Below, one piece after another: positions 53,869 through 61,672 of a stretch of DNA of 64,000 bases. The notes under the pieces were generated by a model that saw only the letters and a program-made list of their open reading frames with translations, ran no database searches and had not been told where the DNA came from. The number at the start of each line of letters is the position of its first letter. Position 1 is the stretch's first letter. This DNA comes from Sphingomonas sp. Its GTDB lineage: Bacteria; Pseudomonadota; Alphaproteobacteria; Sphingomonadales; Sphingomonadaceae. The DNA lies in contig NZ_JAGHZV010000011.1 in the NCBI RefSeq assembly GCF_017745215.1, positions 62,001 to 126,000 of the forward strand, read 5' to 3'. A program made the position numbers and the translations under genes.

Positions 53869-55058
53869 CACGCAGCTTCAAGACTCTCGACGACATGGGC
53901 GATGTGGCGGGCAAGCGCGTGCTGGTCCGCGAGGATCTCAACGTGCCGATGGCCGAGGGCAAGGTGACCGACGACACGCGGCTGCGTGCCGCGGTGCCGA
54001 CCGTCGCCGAGCTGGCCGACAAGGGCGCCAGGGTGGTGATCCTCGCGCATTTCGGCCGGCCCAAGGGCCAGCGCAACCCGGAGATGAGCCTCGCGCTCGT
54101 CACGAGGCCGTTCGAGGCGGTGCTCGGCCGCCCGGTGCGCTTCATCGACGACCAGGGCGCCGCGGAGGCGATCGCCTCGATGGCCGAAGGCGAAGTCGGC
54201 ATCCTCGAGAACACGCGCTTCGATGCGGGCGAGGAGACGAACGCGCCCGAGACCATCGATCGCTTGGCCGCGCTCGGCGACCTGTTCGTCAACGACGCCT
54301 TCTCCGCCGCGCACCGTGCGCACGCCTCGACCGAAGGCCTCGCGCACAAGCTCCCCGCCTTCGCCGGTCGCCAGATGGAGGCCGAGCTTGACGCGCTCGA
54401 CAAGGCGCTCGGCAATCCCGAACATCCGGTTGCGGCGGTCGTCGGCGGCGCCAAGGTCTCGACCAAGCTCGACGTGCTCAAGCACCTCGTCGACAAGGTC
54501 GATCACCTGATCATCGGCGGCGGCATGGCCAATACCTTCCTCGCCGCGCGCGGCGTCGATGTCGGCAAGTCGCTGTGCGAGCATGACCTCACCGGCACCG
54601 CCGAGGAGATCCTCGACGCCGCCGACAAGGCGAACTGCACCGTGCATTTGCCGTACGACGTGGTCGTCGCGAAGGAATTCGCCGCCAACCCGCCGAGCTT
54701 GCGCACCTGCAACGTCCACGAAGTGGCGGCGGACGAGATGATCCTCGACATCGGCCCGGCCGCGACCGAGGCGCTGGCCGACGTGCTCAAGACCTGCCGC
54801 ACGCTGGTGTGGAACGGCCCGCTTGGCGCCTTCGAGACCCCGCCCTTCGACACTGCCACCGTCGCGCTGGCCAAGACCGCGGCGGCGCTGACCCGCGAAG
54901 GTTCGCTTGTGTCGGTCGCCGGCGGCGGCGACACGGTCGCGGCGCTCAACCAGGCCGGGGTGGCGGACGACTTCAGCTTCGTCTCGACCGCAGGCGGCGC
55001 GTTCCTCGAGTGGATGGAAGGCAAGGAACTGCCGGGGGTAGCCGCGCTCGCGCGCTGA
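53865..55058 (+). CDS. pgk: Phosphoglycerate kinase
   Basis: Pgk transfers the acyl phosphate of 1,3-bisphosphoglycerate to ADP. The 397-residue protein has the N-terminal [36 protein letters not shown] and the C-terminal nucleotide domain with [24 protein letters not shown] and [11 protein letters not shown]. It overlaps the MOSC gene by four bases. The 83-base gap before the next gene holds no recognisable element. Confidence 0.98.
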   Translation: MTRSFKTLDDMGDVAGKRVLVREDLNVPMAEGKVTDDTRLRAAVPTVAELADKGARVVILAHFGRPKGQRNPEMSLALVTRPFEAVLGRPVRFIDDQGAAEAIASMAEGEVGILENTRFDAGEETNAPETIDRLAALGDLFVNDAFSAAHRAHASTEGLAHKLPAFAGRQMEAELDALDKALGNPEHPVAAVVGGAKVSTKLDVLKHLVDKVDHLIIGGGMANTFLAARGVDVGKSLCEHDLTGTAEEILDAADKANCTVHLPYDVVVAKEFAANPPSLRTCNVHEVAADEMILDIGPAATEALADVLKTCRTLVWNGPLGAFETPPFDTATVALAKTAAALTREGSLVSVAGGGDTVAALNQAGVADDFSFVSTAGGAFLEWMEGKELPGVAALAR

Positions 55059-55141
55059 CCGCGGGCAAACGCGGGCGTCGTTCAGCCTGGTGAAAGCCGT
55101 TACGACTACGGGCGTAAACGTTCTCTCGCTGGAGTTTTCCG

Positions 55142-55678
55142 ATGCTTCGTTCGCTTTCGTTCGGCCTGCCGCTCGTCCTTCTCGCCACCGTCGCGGCGGC
55201 GCCCGGCGGTCCGGCCATGCTCGATACGCAATGGACCAAGGCCGCGCAGGCGGTGGCGGCGAAGGGCAATGGCAATATCAAGCTGCCCGAGATCCGCGTC
55301 TACGATGCGCGCGGGCGGCTGGTCCTGCGCAGCTTCGACGGCGGGCTGCCCGGCACCATCGTGCCGCGGGTGGCCGCGGCACTACGCAGCGGCAAGGCGG
55401 TCGCCGGCCCGAGCCTCGTACAGACGATGACTGCGCTCGAGACGCGCGACGGCCGCGCGGCGCTGCCCCGGGTCCGCGCCGCCGGGCGGATCACCGTGGT
55501 CGACTATTGGGCGACGTGGTGCGTCGGCTGCAAGGTGGTGAGCCGCGAGCTCGCGGCCTGGGCGGCGGCGCAGGGCGGCAAGGTGCTGCTCGTCCGCGCC
55601 GAGACCGATCCGATGAAGGGCAGGGCGGTCCAGCACCGCTATTTCGACAAGGACGGCAAGGAGCTGAAGGCCGACTGA
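55142..55678 (+). CDS. Secreted thioredoxin-like protein with C-terminal CxxC domain
   Basis: The 178-residue product has a signal peptide (MLRSLSFGLPLVLLATVAAAPG) and so is periplasmic. A region of about 80 residues follows without a recognised fold. The thioredoxin-type segment begins late: VVDYWATWCVGCKVVSREL, with Cys127 and Cys130 as the redox pair. Only about 50 residues follow the CxxC, so the thioredoxin fold is short at its C-terminus and lacks a clear cis-proline loop. A thiol-disulfide role is probable. Context is glycolytic and uninformative. Confidence 0.78.
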   Translation: MLRSLSFGLPLVLLATVAAAPGGPAMLDTQWTKAAQAVAAKGNGNIKLPEIRVYDARGRLVLRSFDGGLPGTIVPRVAAALRSGKAVAGPSLVQTMTALETRDGRAALPRVRAAGRITVVDYWATWCVGCKVVSRELAAWAAAQGGKVLLVRAETDPMKGRAVQHRYFDKDGKELKAD

Positions 55679-55681
55679 CCG

Positions 55682-56410
55682 TCAGGCGCCGGCAGGAGGA
55701 TCCTCGGCCGCCTGGGTCGAGAAGATCGACTTGCCGCTCTGGGCGATACGCGCGACGATCGCATCGACATCGGCGCATTCCCAGATGCGGACCTGTGGAT
55801 AGCGGCGCGGCAGATTGTTCATCTGCTGCATCAGATAGGGCAGGTCGGCGGCATCGGTGGTCAGGTAGATCGCCGGCTTGCCCATGCCGAGCGCGACGCC
55901 GGCCTCGAACAACACGCTGCTGCGCAGCTTGCCGGGGTAGTGGAGCACGAAATAGCGGCTGTTGCGCAGCGCCTCCATGTCGGTGTCCGCGGCAAAGTCC
56001 TCGGGCTCCCATTTGCCGAACTTGAGCCCGCTCCCGGCATCGTAGATCGTCGTCACTTCGGCGTGCTTGAGCAGCGCGTCCTTGATCTTGCTCACGGCAG
56101 CGCGCTGCTGGTCGAACTCGGCTTCGGTCGTCACCGCGGCCATCGGCGAGGCGAAGAAGACGTCGTACTTGTGCTTGAAGGGACGGCTGGGCCGCGGGTT
56201 GCGCGTGTCGCGGATCACCAGCGCCACGCCAAAGCCGCAGAGCAGCACGCCCGCCACGCCGAGCACGATCCGCCAGACCGGATCGGCGATCGCGACCTGC
56301 TGGCCCATCACCGCGATCTTGCCGGCCGCGCCGAGCAGCAGCGACGCGAGGCCCGCGAGCAGGATGATCAGCGTCGGCTTGTCGAGCAGGCTCTTGAAGA
56401 ATTCCTTCAT
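55682..56410 (-). CDS. Two-TM protein with nucleoside deoxyribosyltransferase/TIR-like domain
   Basis: The ATG at 56410 has AAGGGGG upstream and gives 242 residues; a TTG at 56431 is less likely. Two membrane helices (about 10-30 and 45-67) are followed by a cytoplasmic alpha/beta domain: HKYDVFFASPMAAV, then a long helix, DAGSGLKFGKWEPEDF, ALRNSRYFVLHYPG and SVLFEAGVALGMGKPAIYL. Glu169 in FEAGVALGMGKP matches the catalytic-Glu pattern of nucleoside 2-deoxyribosyltransferase-like and TIR-like NAD/nucleotide hydrolases. Fusions of two-helix segments with such domains are predicted in nucleotide-based bacterial immunity. It is the only minus-strand gene between pgk and thiE. Confidence 0.65.
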   Translation of the reverse strand: MKEFFKSLLDKPTLIILLAGLASLLLGAAGKIAVMGQQVAIADPVWRIVLGVAGVLLCGFGVALVIRDTRNPRPSRPFKHKYDVFFASPMAAVTTEAEFDQQRAAVSKIKDALLKHAEVTTIYDAGSGLKFGKWEPEDFAADTDMEALRNSRYFVLHYPGKLRSSVLFEAGVALGMGKPAIYLTTDAADLPYLMQQMNNLPRRYPQVRIWECADVDAIVARIAQSGKSIFSTQAAEDPPAGA

Positions 56411-56631
56411 GCCGCGCCCCCTTACGGACAATATCGCCGAGGCTCCTGCCGGCTCGCGGGCGGGTCAAAGCATTTCGAGTCCGATCCGGTGCGAATGCTC
56501 GGGACGTGCGATTGCGGCTCCGTCCCGCGATGGCACCCGGAAATCGCGCTGCCGCCAGCGTTGTCAGCGGTTTCCCCTCATGTTGCGCTGCGATAGAGCA
56601 CCCGGCATCGGCACCGAATCAGGGGAATTCC

Positions 56632-57546
56632 ATGAGCATCACGCCCGCGGTCAAGGCGATCCTCGCCAATTATGAATCCGACAATCCCGGCGTGAAGGCC
56701 AATCTTGCGCGAATCCTGATGCAGGGCCGGCTCGGCGGCACCGGCAAGCTGATCATCCTGCCGGTCGACCAGGGCTTCGAGCACGGTCCGGCGCGCAGCT
56801 TCGCGGTCAATCCCGATGCCTATGACCCGCACTATCATTTCCAGCTCGCGATCGACGCGGGCCTCTCTGCCTATGCCGCGCCGCTCGGCATGATCGAGGC
56901 GGGGGCGGACAGCTTCGCCGGCCAGATCCCGACGATCCTCAAGGTCAACAGCTCGAACAGCTGGGCGACCAGCGCCAACCAGGCGGTCACCGGTTGCGTC
57001 GACGATGCGCTGCGGCTCGGCTGCGCGGCGATCGGCTTCACCATCTACCCGGGCAGCGACGACGTGTTCGAGATGATGGAGGAGATTCGCGAGCTGCGCG
57101 CCCAGGCGGCGTCGGTCGGTATCGCCACGGTGATCTGGTCGTATCCGCGCGGCGGCAAGCTGCCCAAGTCGGGCGAGCTGGCGCTCGACGTCGGCGCCTA
57201 TGCCGCGCACATGGCGGCGCTGCTCGGCGCACACATCATCAAGGTCAAGCTGCCCAGCGACCATATCGAGCAGGAAGACGCCAAGAAGGCCTACGCCGGC
57301 GCCGACTGGTCGGCGCAGTCGGACCGCGTCCGCCACGTCGTGCAGAGCTGCTTCGCCGGCCGCCGCATCGTCGTCTTCTCGGGCGGCGCGGCGAAGGGCG
57401 CCGACGCGGTCTACCAGGACGCGATCGACATCCGCGACGGCGGCGGCAACGGCTCGATCATCGGCCGCAACACCTTCCAGCGCCCGCGCGCCGACGCGCT
57501 CGCGATGCTCGACAGACTGGTGGCGATCTACAAGGGCGAAGCGTAA
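56632..57546 (+). CDS. fba: Class I fructose-bisphosphate aldolase (DhnA type)
   Basis: The enzyme cleaves fructose-1,6-bisphosphate into triose phosphates through a Schiff base and needs no metal. The ATG at 56632 follows CAGGGGAATT and gives 304 residues. The DhnA/FbaB-type barrel shows ILPVDQGFEHGPARSF, AIGFTIYPGS, WSYPRGG and the lysine-bearing HIIKVKLPSD, followed by VFSGGAAKG and GGNGSIIGRNTFQRP. It is not homologous to the common class II FbaA. The 221-base gap before it contains no other gene. Confidence 0.95.
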   Translation: MSITPAVKAILANYESDNPGVKANLARILMQGRLGGTGKLIILPVDQGFEHGPARSFAVNPDAYDPHYHFQLAIDAGLSAYAAPLGMIEAGADSFAGQIPTILKVNSSNSWATSANQAVTGCVDDALRLGCAAIGFTIYPGSDDVFEMMEEIRELRAQAASVGIATVIWSYPRGGKLPKSGELALDVGAYAAHMAALLGAHIIKVKLPSDHIEQEDAKKAYAGADWSAQSDRVRHVVQSCFAGRRIVVFSGGAAKGADAVYQDAIDIRDGGGNGSIIGRNTFQRPRADALAMLDRLVAIYKGEA

Positions 57547-57559
57547 GGCTCTCGGTGCC

Positions 57560-58051
57560 ATGCCGAGCGAGCACCCCTATCACCGGAGCCTGTCGCCGCT
57601 GATGTGGGTGTTCGTCGTGCTGGCGAGCATCGAGCTGGTCGTCGTCCATCTGCTCGCCGGGTTGCTGATGGGCTGGTGGGTCGCGGCCGCGCTCTCGCTG
57701 CTCAGCGTGCTGACGATCACCTGGATCGTCGCGCTGATCCGCTCCTTCGCGCACATGCCCGTGCTCGTCGGCGAGCAGGCGGTGCTGATGCGCGCCGGGC
57801 GGCTCAAGTCGATCAGCGTGCCGTTCGACCGGATCGCGGGCATCCGCCGGGAATGGGAAAGCGGGACGCTCAAGGACCGGTCGGTGCTCAACCTCGCGCT
57901 GATCGCACACCCTAATGTGTTGATCGACCTGACCGAACCGATCGGCAAGGGGAGGCGGCGCATCCGCGCGGTCGCGCACTGCCTTGATGTGCCCGACGCT
58001 TTCGTGGCAGCGGTGTCGGCACGAACCGGCACGGGAGCGCGTGATGGGTGA
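57560..58051 (+). CDS. Hypothetical two-TM protein with PH-like C-terminal domain
   Basis: The ATG at 57560 lies 13 bases after the fba stop. The 163-residue product has two adjacent hydrophobic helices (about 12-35 and 39-60) followed by a soluble part, LVGEQAVLMRAGRLKSISVPFDRIAGIRREW (shown by LKSISVPFDRIAGIRREW), resembling bacterial PH-like (YcxB/DUF304-type) domains. The conserved I-x-x-I after F-D fits, but similarity is weak. It is likely co-transcribed with fba; the function is unknown. Confidence 0.7.
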   Translation: MPSEHPYHRSLSPLMWVFVVLASIELVVVHLLAGLLMGWWVAAALSLLSVLTITWIVALIRSFAHMPVLVGEQAVLMRAGRLKSISVPFDRIAGIRREWESGTLKDRSVLNLALIAHPNVLIDLTEPIGKGRRRIRAVAHCLDVPDAFVAAVSARTGTGARDG

Positions 58052-58100
58052 GGGGATCGGACGACGGGCGCTGCTCGGCGGACTGGCGCGTCGGGGATGA
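58044..58100 (+). CDS. Possible 18-codon leader peptide or remnant of a Tat signal
   Basis: An 18-codon frame starts at ATG 58044, overlapping the end of the previous gene. It reads MGEGIGRRALLGGLARRG and stops in an ATGA overlap with the next lipoprotein gene. The RRALLGGLA core looks like the start of a twin-arginine signal peptide cut short. It may couple translation of the next gene or be a decayed gene start. Conservation is unknown. Confidence 0.25.
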   Translation: MGEGIGRRALLGGLARRG

Positions 58101-58522
58101 AGCGCGGCGCGATCCTGGCCGCACTGGCGCTCGCGGGCTGCGGCTCGTCCGTCGATGTGAGCGACGATTTGCTCAACCGCACCGCCGCCGGCGATCCCCA
58201 GGCGATCGAAACCGCCGCCAAGAAGCTCCCCAGGACCGATCCGGGCGAGCACGGCCAGCTCGAGGACGCGCTCGCCCGCGCGATGCAGGTCGCGCCCGCC
58301 AAGGTGCTCGCGCTGGTCGGACGCGACAAGCGACTGAGCGCGCATGCGATCTGCGTGCCCTTCCTCGCGGGCGACGAGGCGCCGCGACGGCTCAAGGAGC
58401 TCGTCGCCAGGTCGCGCGCGGCGATCGAGAGCGTGACTGATCCTGCGCTCGCCCGGGCCAAAACCGATTGCCTCGCCGAAGTCACGGCGGCGGAAACCGC
58501 CCTCGAAAGGAGCGGCGAATGA
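58097..58522 (+). CDS. Hypothetical lipoprotein
   Basis: The 141-residue product starts MKRGAILAALALAGCG, with lipobox L-A-G-C and lipidated Cys at residue 15. The mature chain is helical and charged, with two further Cys (HAICVPFL, KTDCLAEV) that could pair in the periplasm. Its stop overlaps the start of the O-methyltransferase gene (ATGA). No family is recognised. Confidence 0.78.
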   Translation: MKRGAILAALALAGCGSSVDVSDDLLNRTAAGDPQAIETAAKKLPRTDPGEHGQLEDALARAMQVAPAKVLALVGRDKRLSAHAICVPFLAGDEAPRRLKELVARSRAAIESVTDPALARAKTDCLAEVTAAETALERSGE

Positions 58523-59187
58523 GCGACACGCGGTGGAAGGTCGTCGACGACTGGATCGCGAGCCGGCTGCTCGGCCCCGATCCGGCACTCGATGCGGCGC
58601 TGGCAGCGAATGCCGCGGGCGGGCTCCCTTCCATCGACGTCGCGCCGGTGCAGGGCAAGCTGCTCCAGCTGCTCGCGCGGATGACCGGCGCACGGCGCAT
58701 CCTCGAGGTCGGCACGCTCGGCGGCTATTCGACGATCTGGCTCGCCCGCGCGCTGCCCGAAGCCGGCCGGCTGGTGACGCTCGAGCTCGAGCCGCACCAT
58801 GGCGCGGTCGCCCAGGCCAACCTCGAGCGCGCCGGCCTCGCCGATCGCTGCGAGATCCGCGTCGGCCCCGCGAGCGCGAGCCTCGATGCGATGGTCGCGG
58901 CGGGCGAGGGACCGTTCGACTTCGTGTTCATCGACGCCGACAAACAGGGCAACGTCGCCTATCTCCGCGCCGCGCTCGCGCTGTCGCGGCCGGGCACGAC
59001 GATCGTCGTCGACAATGTCGTGCGCGAGGGCGGGGTGATCGATTCGTCGAGCGACGACCCACGTATCCACGGGACGCGCGCATTGTTCGAAGCGGTCGCC
59101 GCCGAGCCGCGGCTCAGCGCCACTGCGGTGCAGACCGTGGGCGCCAAGAAATGGGACGGCTTCCTGCTCGCGTTGGTGAACGACTGA
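58519..59187 (+). CDS. SAM-dependent O-methyltransferase (family 3, COMT-like)
   Basis: The ATG at 58519, with AAGGAG upstream, gives 222 residues. The fold is that of class I methyltransferases: SAM loop ILEVGTLGGYSTIWLARAL, LVTLELEPHHGAVA (acidic SAM residue), and FDFVFIDADKQGN, whose Asp pair binds the metal in catechol-type O-methyltransferases. DNVVREGGVID completes the metal site. Substrates are probably ortho-diphenolic or hydroxylated small molecules. It is coupled to the lipoprotein upstream. Confidence 0.92.
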   Translation: MSDTRWKVVDDWIASRLLGPDPALDAALAANAAGGLPSIDVAPVQGKLLQLLARMTGARRILEVGTLGGYSTIWLARALPEAGRLVTLELEPHHGAVAQANLERAGLADRCEIRVGPASASLDAMVAAGEGPFDFVFIDADKQGNVAYLRAALALSRPGTTIVVDNVVREGGVIDSSSDDPRIHGTRALFEAVAAEPRLSATAVQTVGAKKWDGFLLALVND

Positions 59188-59250
59188 CCCCCTCGACGGC
59201 GAAGCCGGACATGGCCTAGGTTGCGGCCGGGGCAATTTCCGGGGGATTTG

Positions 59251-60294
59251 ATGCGTTTCCTGCGTCCGTTGATCGGCGTGCTGCTGCTGCTCGCAGTGCC
59301 GCTGCCCGTGCTCGCCCAGCAGGCGAACAAGGGTCATGCTGCTCCGCCCGACAGCGCGACGCTGCGCGATTACAACGAGCAGATGACCGCCTATGGCCAG
59401 TGGCTGGTGCGGCTCAACGAAGCCTGCGCGATCGCCAACGATGCGCTGACCGGCCTCCAGGCGCAGTGGCGTGCGGCGAGCGCGGCGGGTGCCGGGCCCA
59501 AGGCCGTCGCGCAGTTCCGCCCCGTGCTCGCCGAAGCCAAGGCCAAGGTTGCGGCGGCGCGCGCCAGGCTGCTCACGCTCGACCAGCCGAGCTTCGACCG
59601 GCTCGATCTCACTCCGGACCTGCTTCCGGCCGAACTGGTGCGCCAAGTGGTCAAGGTGCTCGACGCGAGCGATTCGCTGCTCGACACGATGGCTACGATG
59701 CTCGCCGCCGTGGAGAAGGGCGACCAGAAGGCGCAGGAACAGGCCGCCTACAAGCTGTTCGAGGCGGCCGAGATACTGCTCGAGACCCAGGCGATCATGG
59801 CCGATGCCGGCCTCGCCACGGCCGAGAAGGGCACGGTGGACTATTATCCCGTGCTCCTCCAGGCGCGTTTCTTCCGCTCTGGATTGCGCGCCGCGCATGC
59901 GGTCACGCTGCTGATCCACGGCAAGCCCGATCCCGACCTCGCCGTCGACCTTCGCGCACACGCCGATGCGATCACGGAGATCGGCGTGCAGGGCCGCGAT
60001 GTGATCGACCGCGAGACGGGGCGGTGGGAAGCCGCGATCGCGGGCGAGGGCAGCCGGAAGATCGATGCGAATGCCGTCGCGATCCTGCGCAAGGCGATCC
60101 TCGTACTGCGGCTCGAGCGCGGCCTGTTCGATGCGGCGGACCGCTATGCCGGGGTGCTGCGGCTCGGCGCCGACGTGGTCAAGCGCAACGGGCCGCGGCG
60201 CGAAAATCTGACGCCGCTGCTCGCAGCGTTCCGGGCGTTGCGCGACGAGATCCAGCGGACTTCGCAGGAGGAGAGCCGGCTGATGGCACAATAG
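59251..60294 (+). CDS. Hypothetical periplasmic helical protein
   Basis: The ATG at 59251 follows a GGGGGA site and begins a signal peptide (MRFLRPLIGVLLLLAVPLPV then LAQQ). The mature part of the 347-residue product is almost entirely helical, with Ala/Leu/Glu-rich runs (AKAKVAAARARLLTL, QAAYKLFEAAEILLETQAIM) and no Cys outside one early position. It resembles no family that I recognise. Its length and regular helices suggest a helical-bundle envelope protein. Confidence 0.75.
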   Translation: MRFLRPLIGVLLLLAVPLPVLAQQANKGHAAPPDSATLRDYNEQMTAYGQWLVRLNEACAIANDALTGLQAQWRAASAAGAGPKAVAQFRPVLAEAKAKVAAARARLLTLDQPSFDRLDLTPDLLPAELVRQVVKVLDASDSLLDTMATMLAAVEKGDQKAQEQAAYKLFEAAEILLETQAIMADAGLATAEKGTVDYYPVLLQARFFRSGLRAAHAVTLLIHGKPDPDLAVDLRAHADAITEIGVQGRDVIDRETGRWEAAIAGEGSRKIDANAVAILRKAILVLRLERGLFDAADRYAGVLRLGADVVKRNGPRRENLTPLLAAFRALRDEIQRTSQEESRLMAQ

Positions 60295-60317
60295 CGCAAC
60301 CCGTGATACCGGGCCGC

Positions 60318-61010
60318 ATGACCGATCCCGACCTCGATCCCAACGGTTGGCTCGATCCGGAATTCGCTGCGCAGTTCGTGCGCGACGACCGGAGGCCGCC
60401 CTGTCAGCTCTACCTGGTCTCGCCACTCGACGTCGGCGGCGCCTTCGCCGACCGGCTCGCCCGCGCGCTCGACGCGGGTCCGGTCGCGGCGTTCCAGTTC
60501 CGCGTGAAGGGCATCGACCAGCACGAGGCCGCGCGCCTCGCCGAGCCGCTCCAGCGCATCTGCGCCGATCGCGAAGTCGCGTTCATCGTCAACGACAGCA
60601 TCAGCCTGGCCAAGCGGCTCGGCGCCGACGGCGTGCACCTCGGGCAGGAGGACGGCGACGCGCGCGAGGCGCGCTCGATCCTCGGGCCCGGCGTGCAGAT
60701 CGGCGTGACCTGCCACGACAGCCGCCACCTCGCGATGGAAGCGGGCGAGGCGGGCGCGGACTATGTCGCGTTCGGCGCCTTCTATCCGACCAACACCAAG
60801 GAGACCCGCCACCGGCCCGATCCCGGAATCCTCAGCTGGTGGTCGGCGCTGTTCGAGCTGCCCTGCGTCGCGATCGGCGGGATCACCCCCCTCAACGCCG
60901 CGCCGCTGGTCGCCGCGGGCGCGGACTTCCTCGCGGTCTCGGGCGCGGTATGGGGTGGCGACGAGGTCGCGGCGGTCAAGGCTTTCGCCGAGGTGATGGC
61001 GCAAGGTTGA
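60318..61010 (+). CDS. thiE: Thiamine phosphate synthase
   Basis: ThiE couples HMP-pyrophosphate and the thiazole phosphate to make thiamine phosphate. The ATG at 60318 gives 230 residues. The N-terminus carries about 20 extra residues (DPDLDPNGWLDPEFAAQF) before the barrel. Signature blocks are FQFRVKG, FIVNDSISLAKRLGADGVHLGQEDGD (shown by LAKRLGADGVHLGQEDGD), VTCHDSRHLA, YVAFGAFYPTNTKE and AIGGITPLNAAPLVAAGADF. The Gly/Ser-rich substrate loops are intact. No TPP riboswitch is seen upstream, so it is probably read from a transcript begun earlier. Confidence 0.93.
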   Translation: MTDPDLDPNGWLDPEFAAQFVRDDRRPPCQLYLVSPLDVGGAFADRLARALDAGPVAAFQFRVKGIDQHEAARLAEPLQRICADREVAFIVNDSISLAKRLGADGVHLGQEDGDAREARSILGPGVQIGVTCHDSRHLAMEAGEAGADYVAFGAFYPTNTKETRHRPDPGILSWWSALFELPCVAIGGITPLNAAPLVAAGADFLAVSGAVWGGDEVAAVKAFAEVMAQG

Positions 61011-61034
61011 ATCTGCCCGGATGATATAGCCTTC

Positions 61035-61062
61035 AAATCCTCCCCTTCCAGGGGAGGATTTT
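61035..61062. terminator. Bidirectional intrinsic terminator after thiE
   Basis: An 11-bp perfect stem, AAATCCTCCCC and GGGGAGGATTT, encloses the loop TTCCA. A-rich bases on the 5' side and T-rich bases on the 3' side allow it to work on both strands. It lies 24 bases after the thiE stop and about 110 bases before the MAPEG gene. Confidence 0.85.
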
Positions 61063-61173
61063 ATTGAGTCCAGGGCACTATTCCGACCAAACCTGCCCAA
61101 TCCTGCAGGTGCCGTTGCATTCCGCAGCTCCCCGGTCCAGCCTCGGCATCGTTGGGGTTGGGGAGGAAAGCGA

Positions 61174-61611
61174 ATGCACAGCGAAATCCTGGGTCCGGTG
61201 ATCGCGCTCACGGCGTGGACGCTGATCGTGCTCGTCTGGCTGGTGGTCGTGCGGCTGCCGGCGATGCAGAAGGCGGGGATCGACCTGATGACCGCGCGGG
61301 GCGGCAGGCCCGGCGTGCTCGACGGCGTGGTGCCCGACAAGGCGCAATGGCCTGCGCACAACTACATCCACCTCGTCGAGCAGCCCGTGCTCTTCTACGC
61401 GATCGCGCTCACGCTCGCGCTGATGGGGCAGGGCGACGGACTCAACGCGACGATCGGCTGGGCCTATGTCGGGCTGCGCGTGCTCCACAGCCTCGTGCAG
61501 ATCAGCTTCAACCGGATCATCGTCCGCTTCACGCTGTTCCTGCTCTCGACGCTGGCGCTGCTCGCGCTGATCCTCCACGCGGCGATGGCTTATTGGCGCT
61601 GGCACGGCTGA
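61174..61611 (+). CDS. MAPEG family membrane protein
   Basis: This 145-residue protein has four hydrophobic helices (about 8-26, 71-88, 95-110 and 120-140). The MAPEG motif region NYIHLVEQPVLFYAIA is followed by AYVGLRVLHSLVQI. MAPEG proteins include glutathione S-transferase and peroxidase-like enzymes of the inner membrane; the bacterial substrate is usually unknown. It follows the thiE terminator with its own upstream region. Confidence 0.9.
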   Translation: MHSEILGPVIALTAWTLIVLVWLVVVRLPAMQKAGIDLMTARGGRPGVLDGVVPDKAQWPAHNYIHLVEQPVLFYAIALTLALMGQGDGLNATIGWAYVGLRVLHSLVQISFNRIIVRFTLFLLSTLALLALILHAAMAYWRWHG

Positions 61612-61672
61612 ACCGGTTGCCTCCGCCGTCCATGGCCTTATGGTAGCGCTATCAGAACGACGGGAGAGGGTG

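Noticed and set aside
60250-60318. A TPP riboswitch ahead of thiE
   Set aside because: The 23 bases between the upstream gene and thiE cannot hold a TPP aptamer, and no CUGAGA-type motif is visible there.
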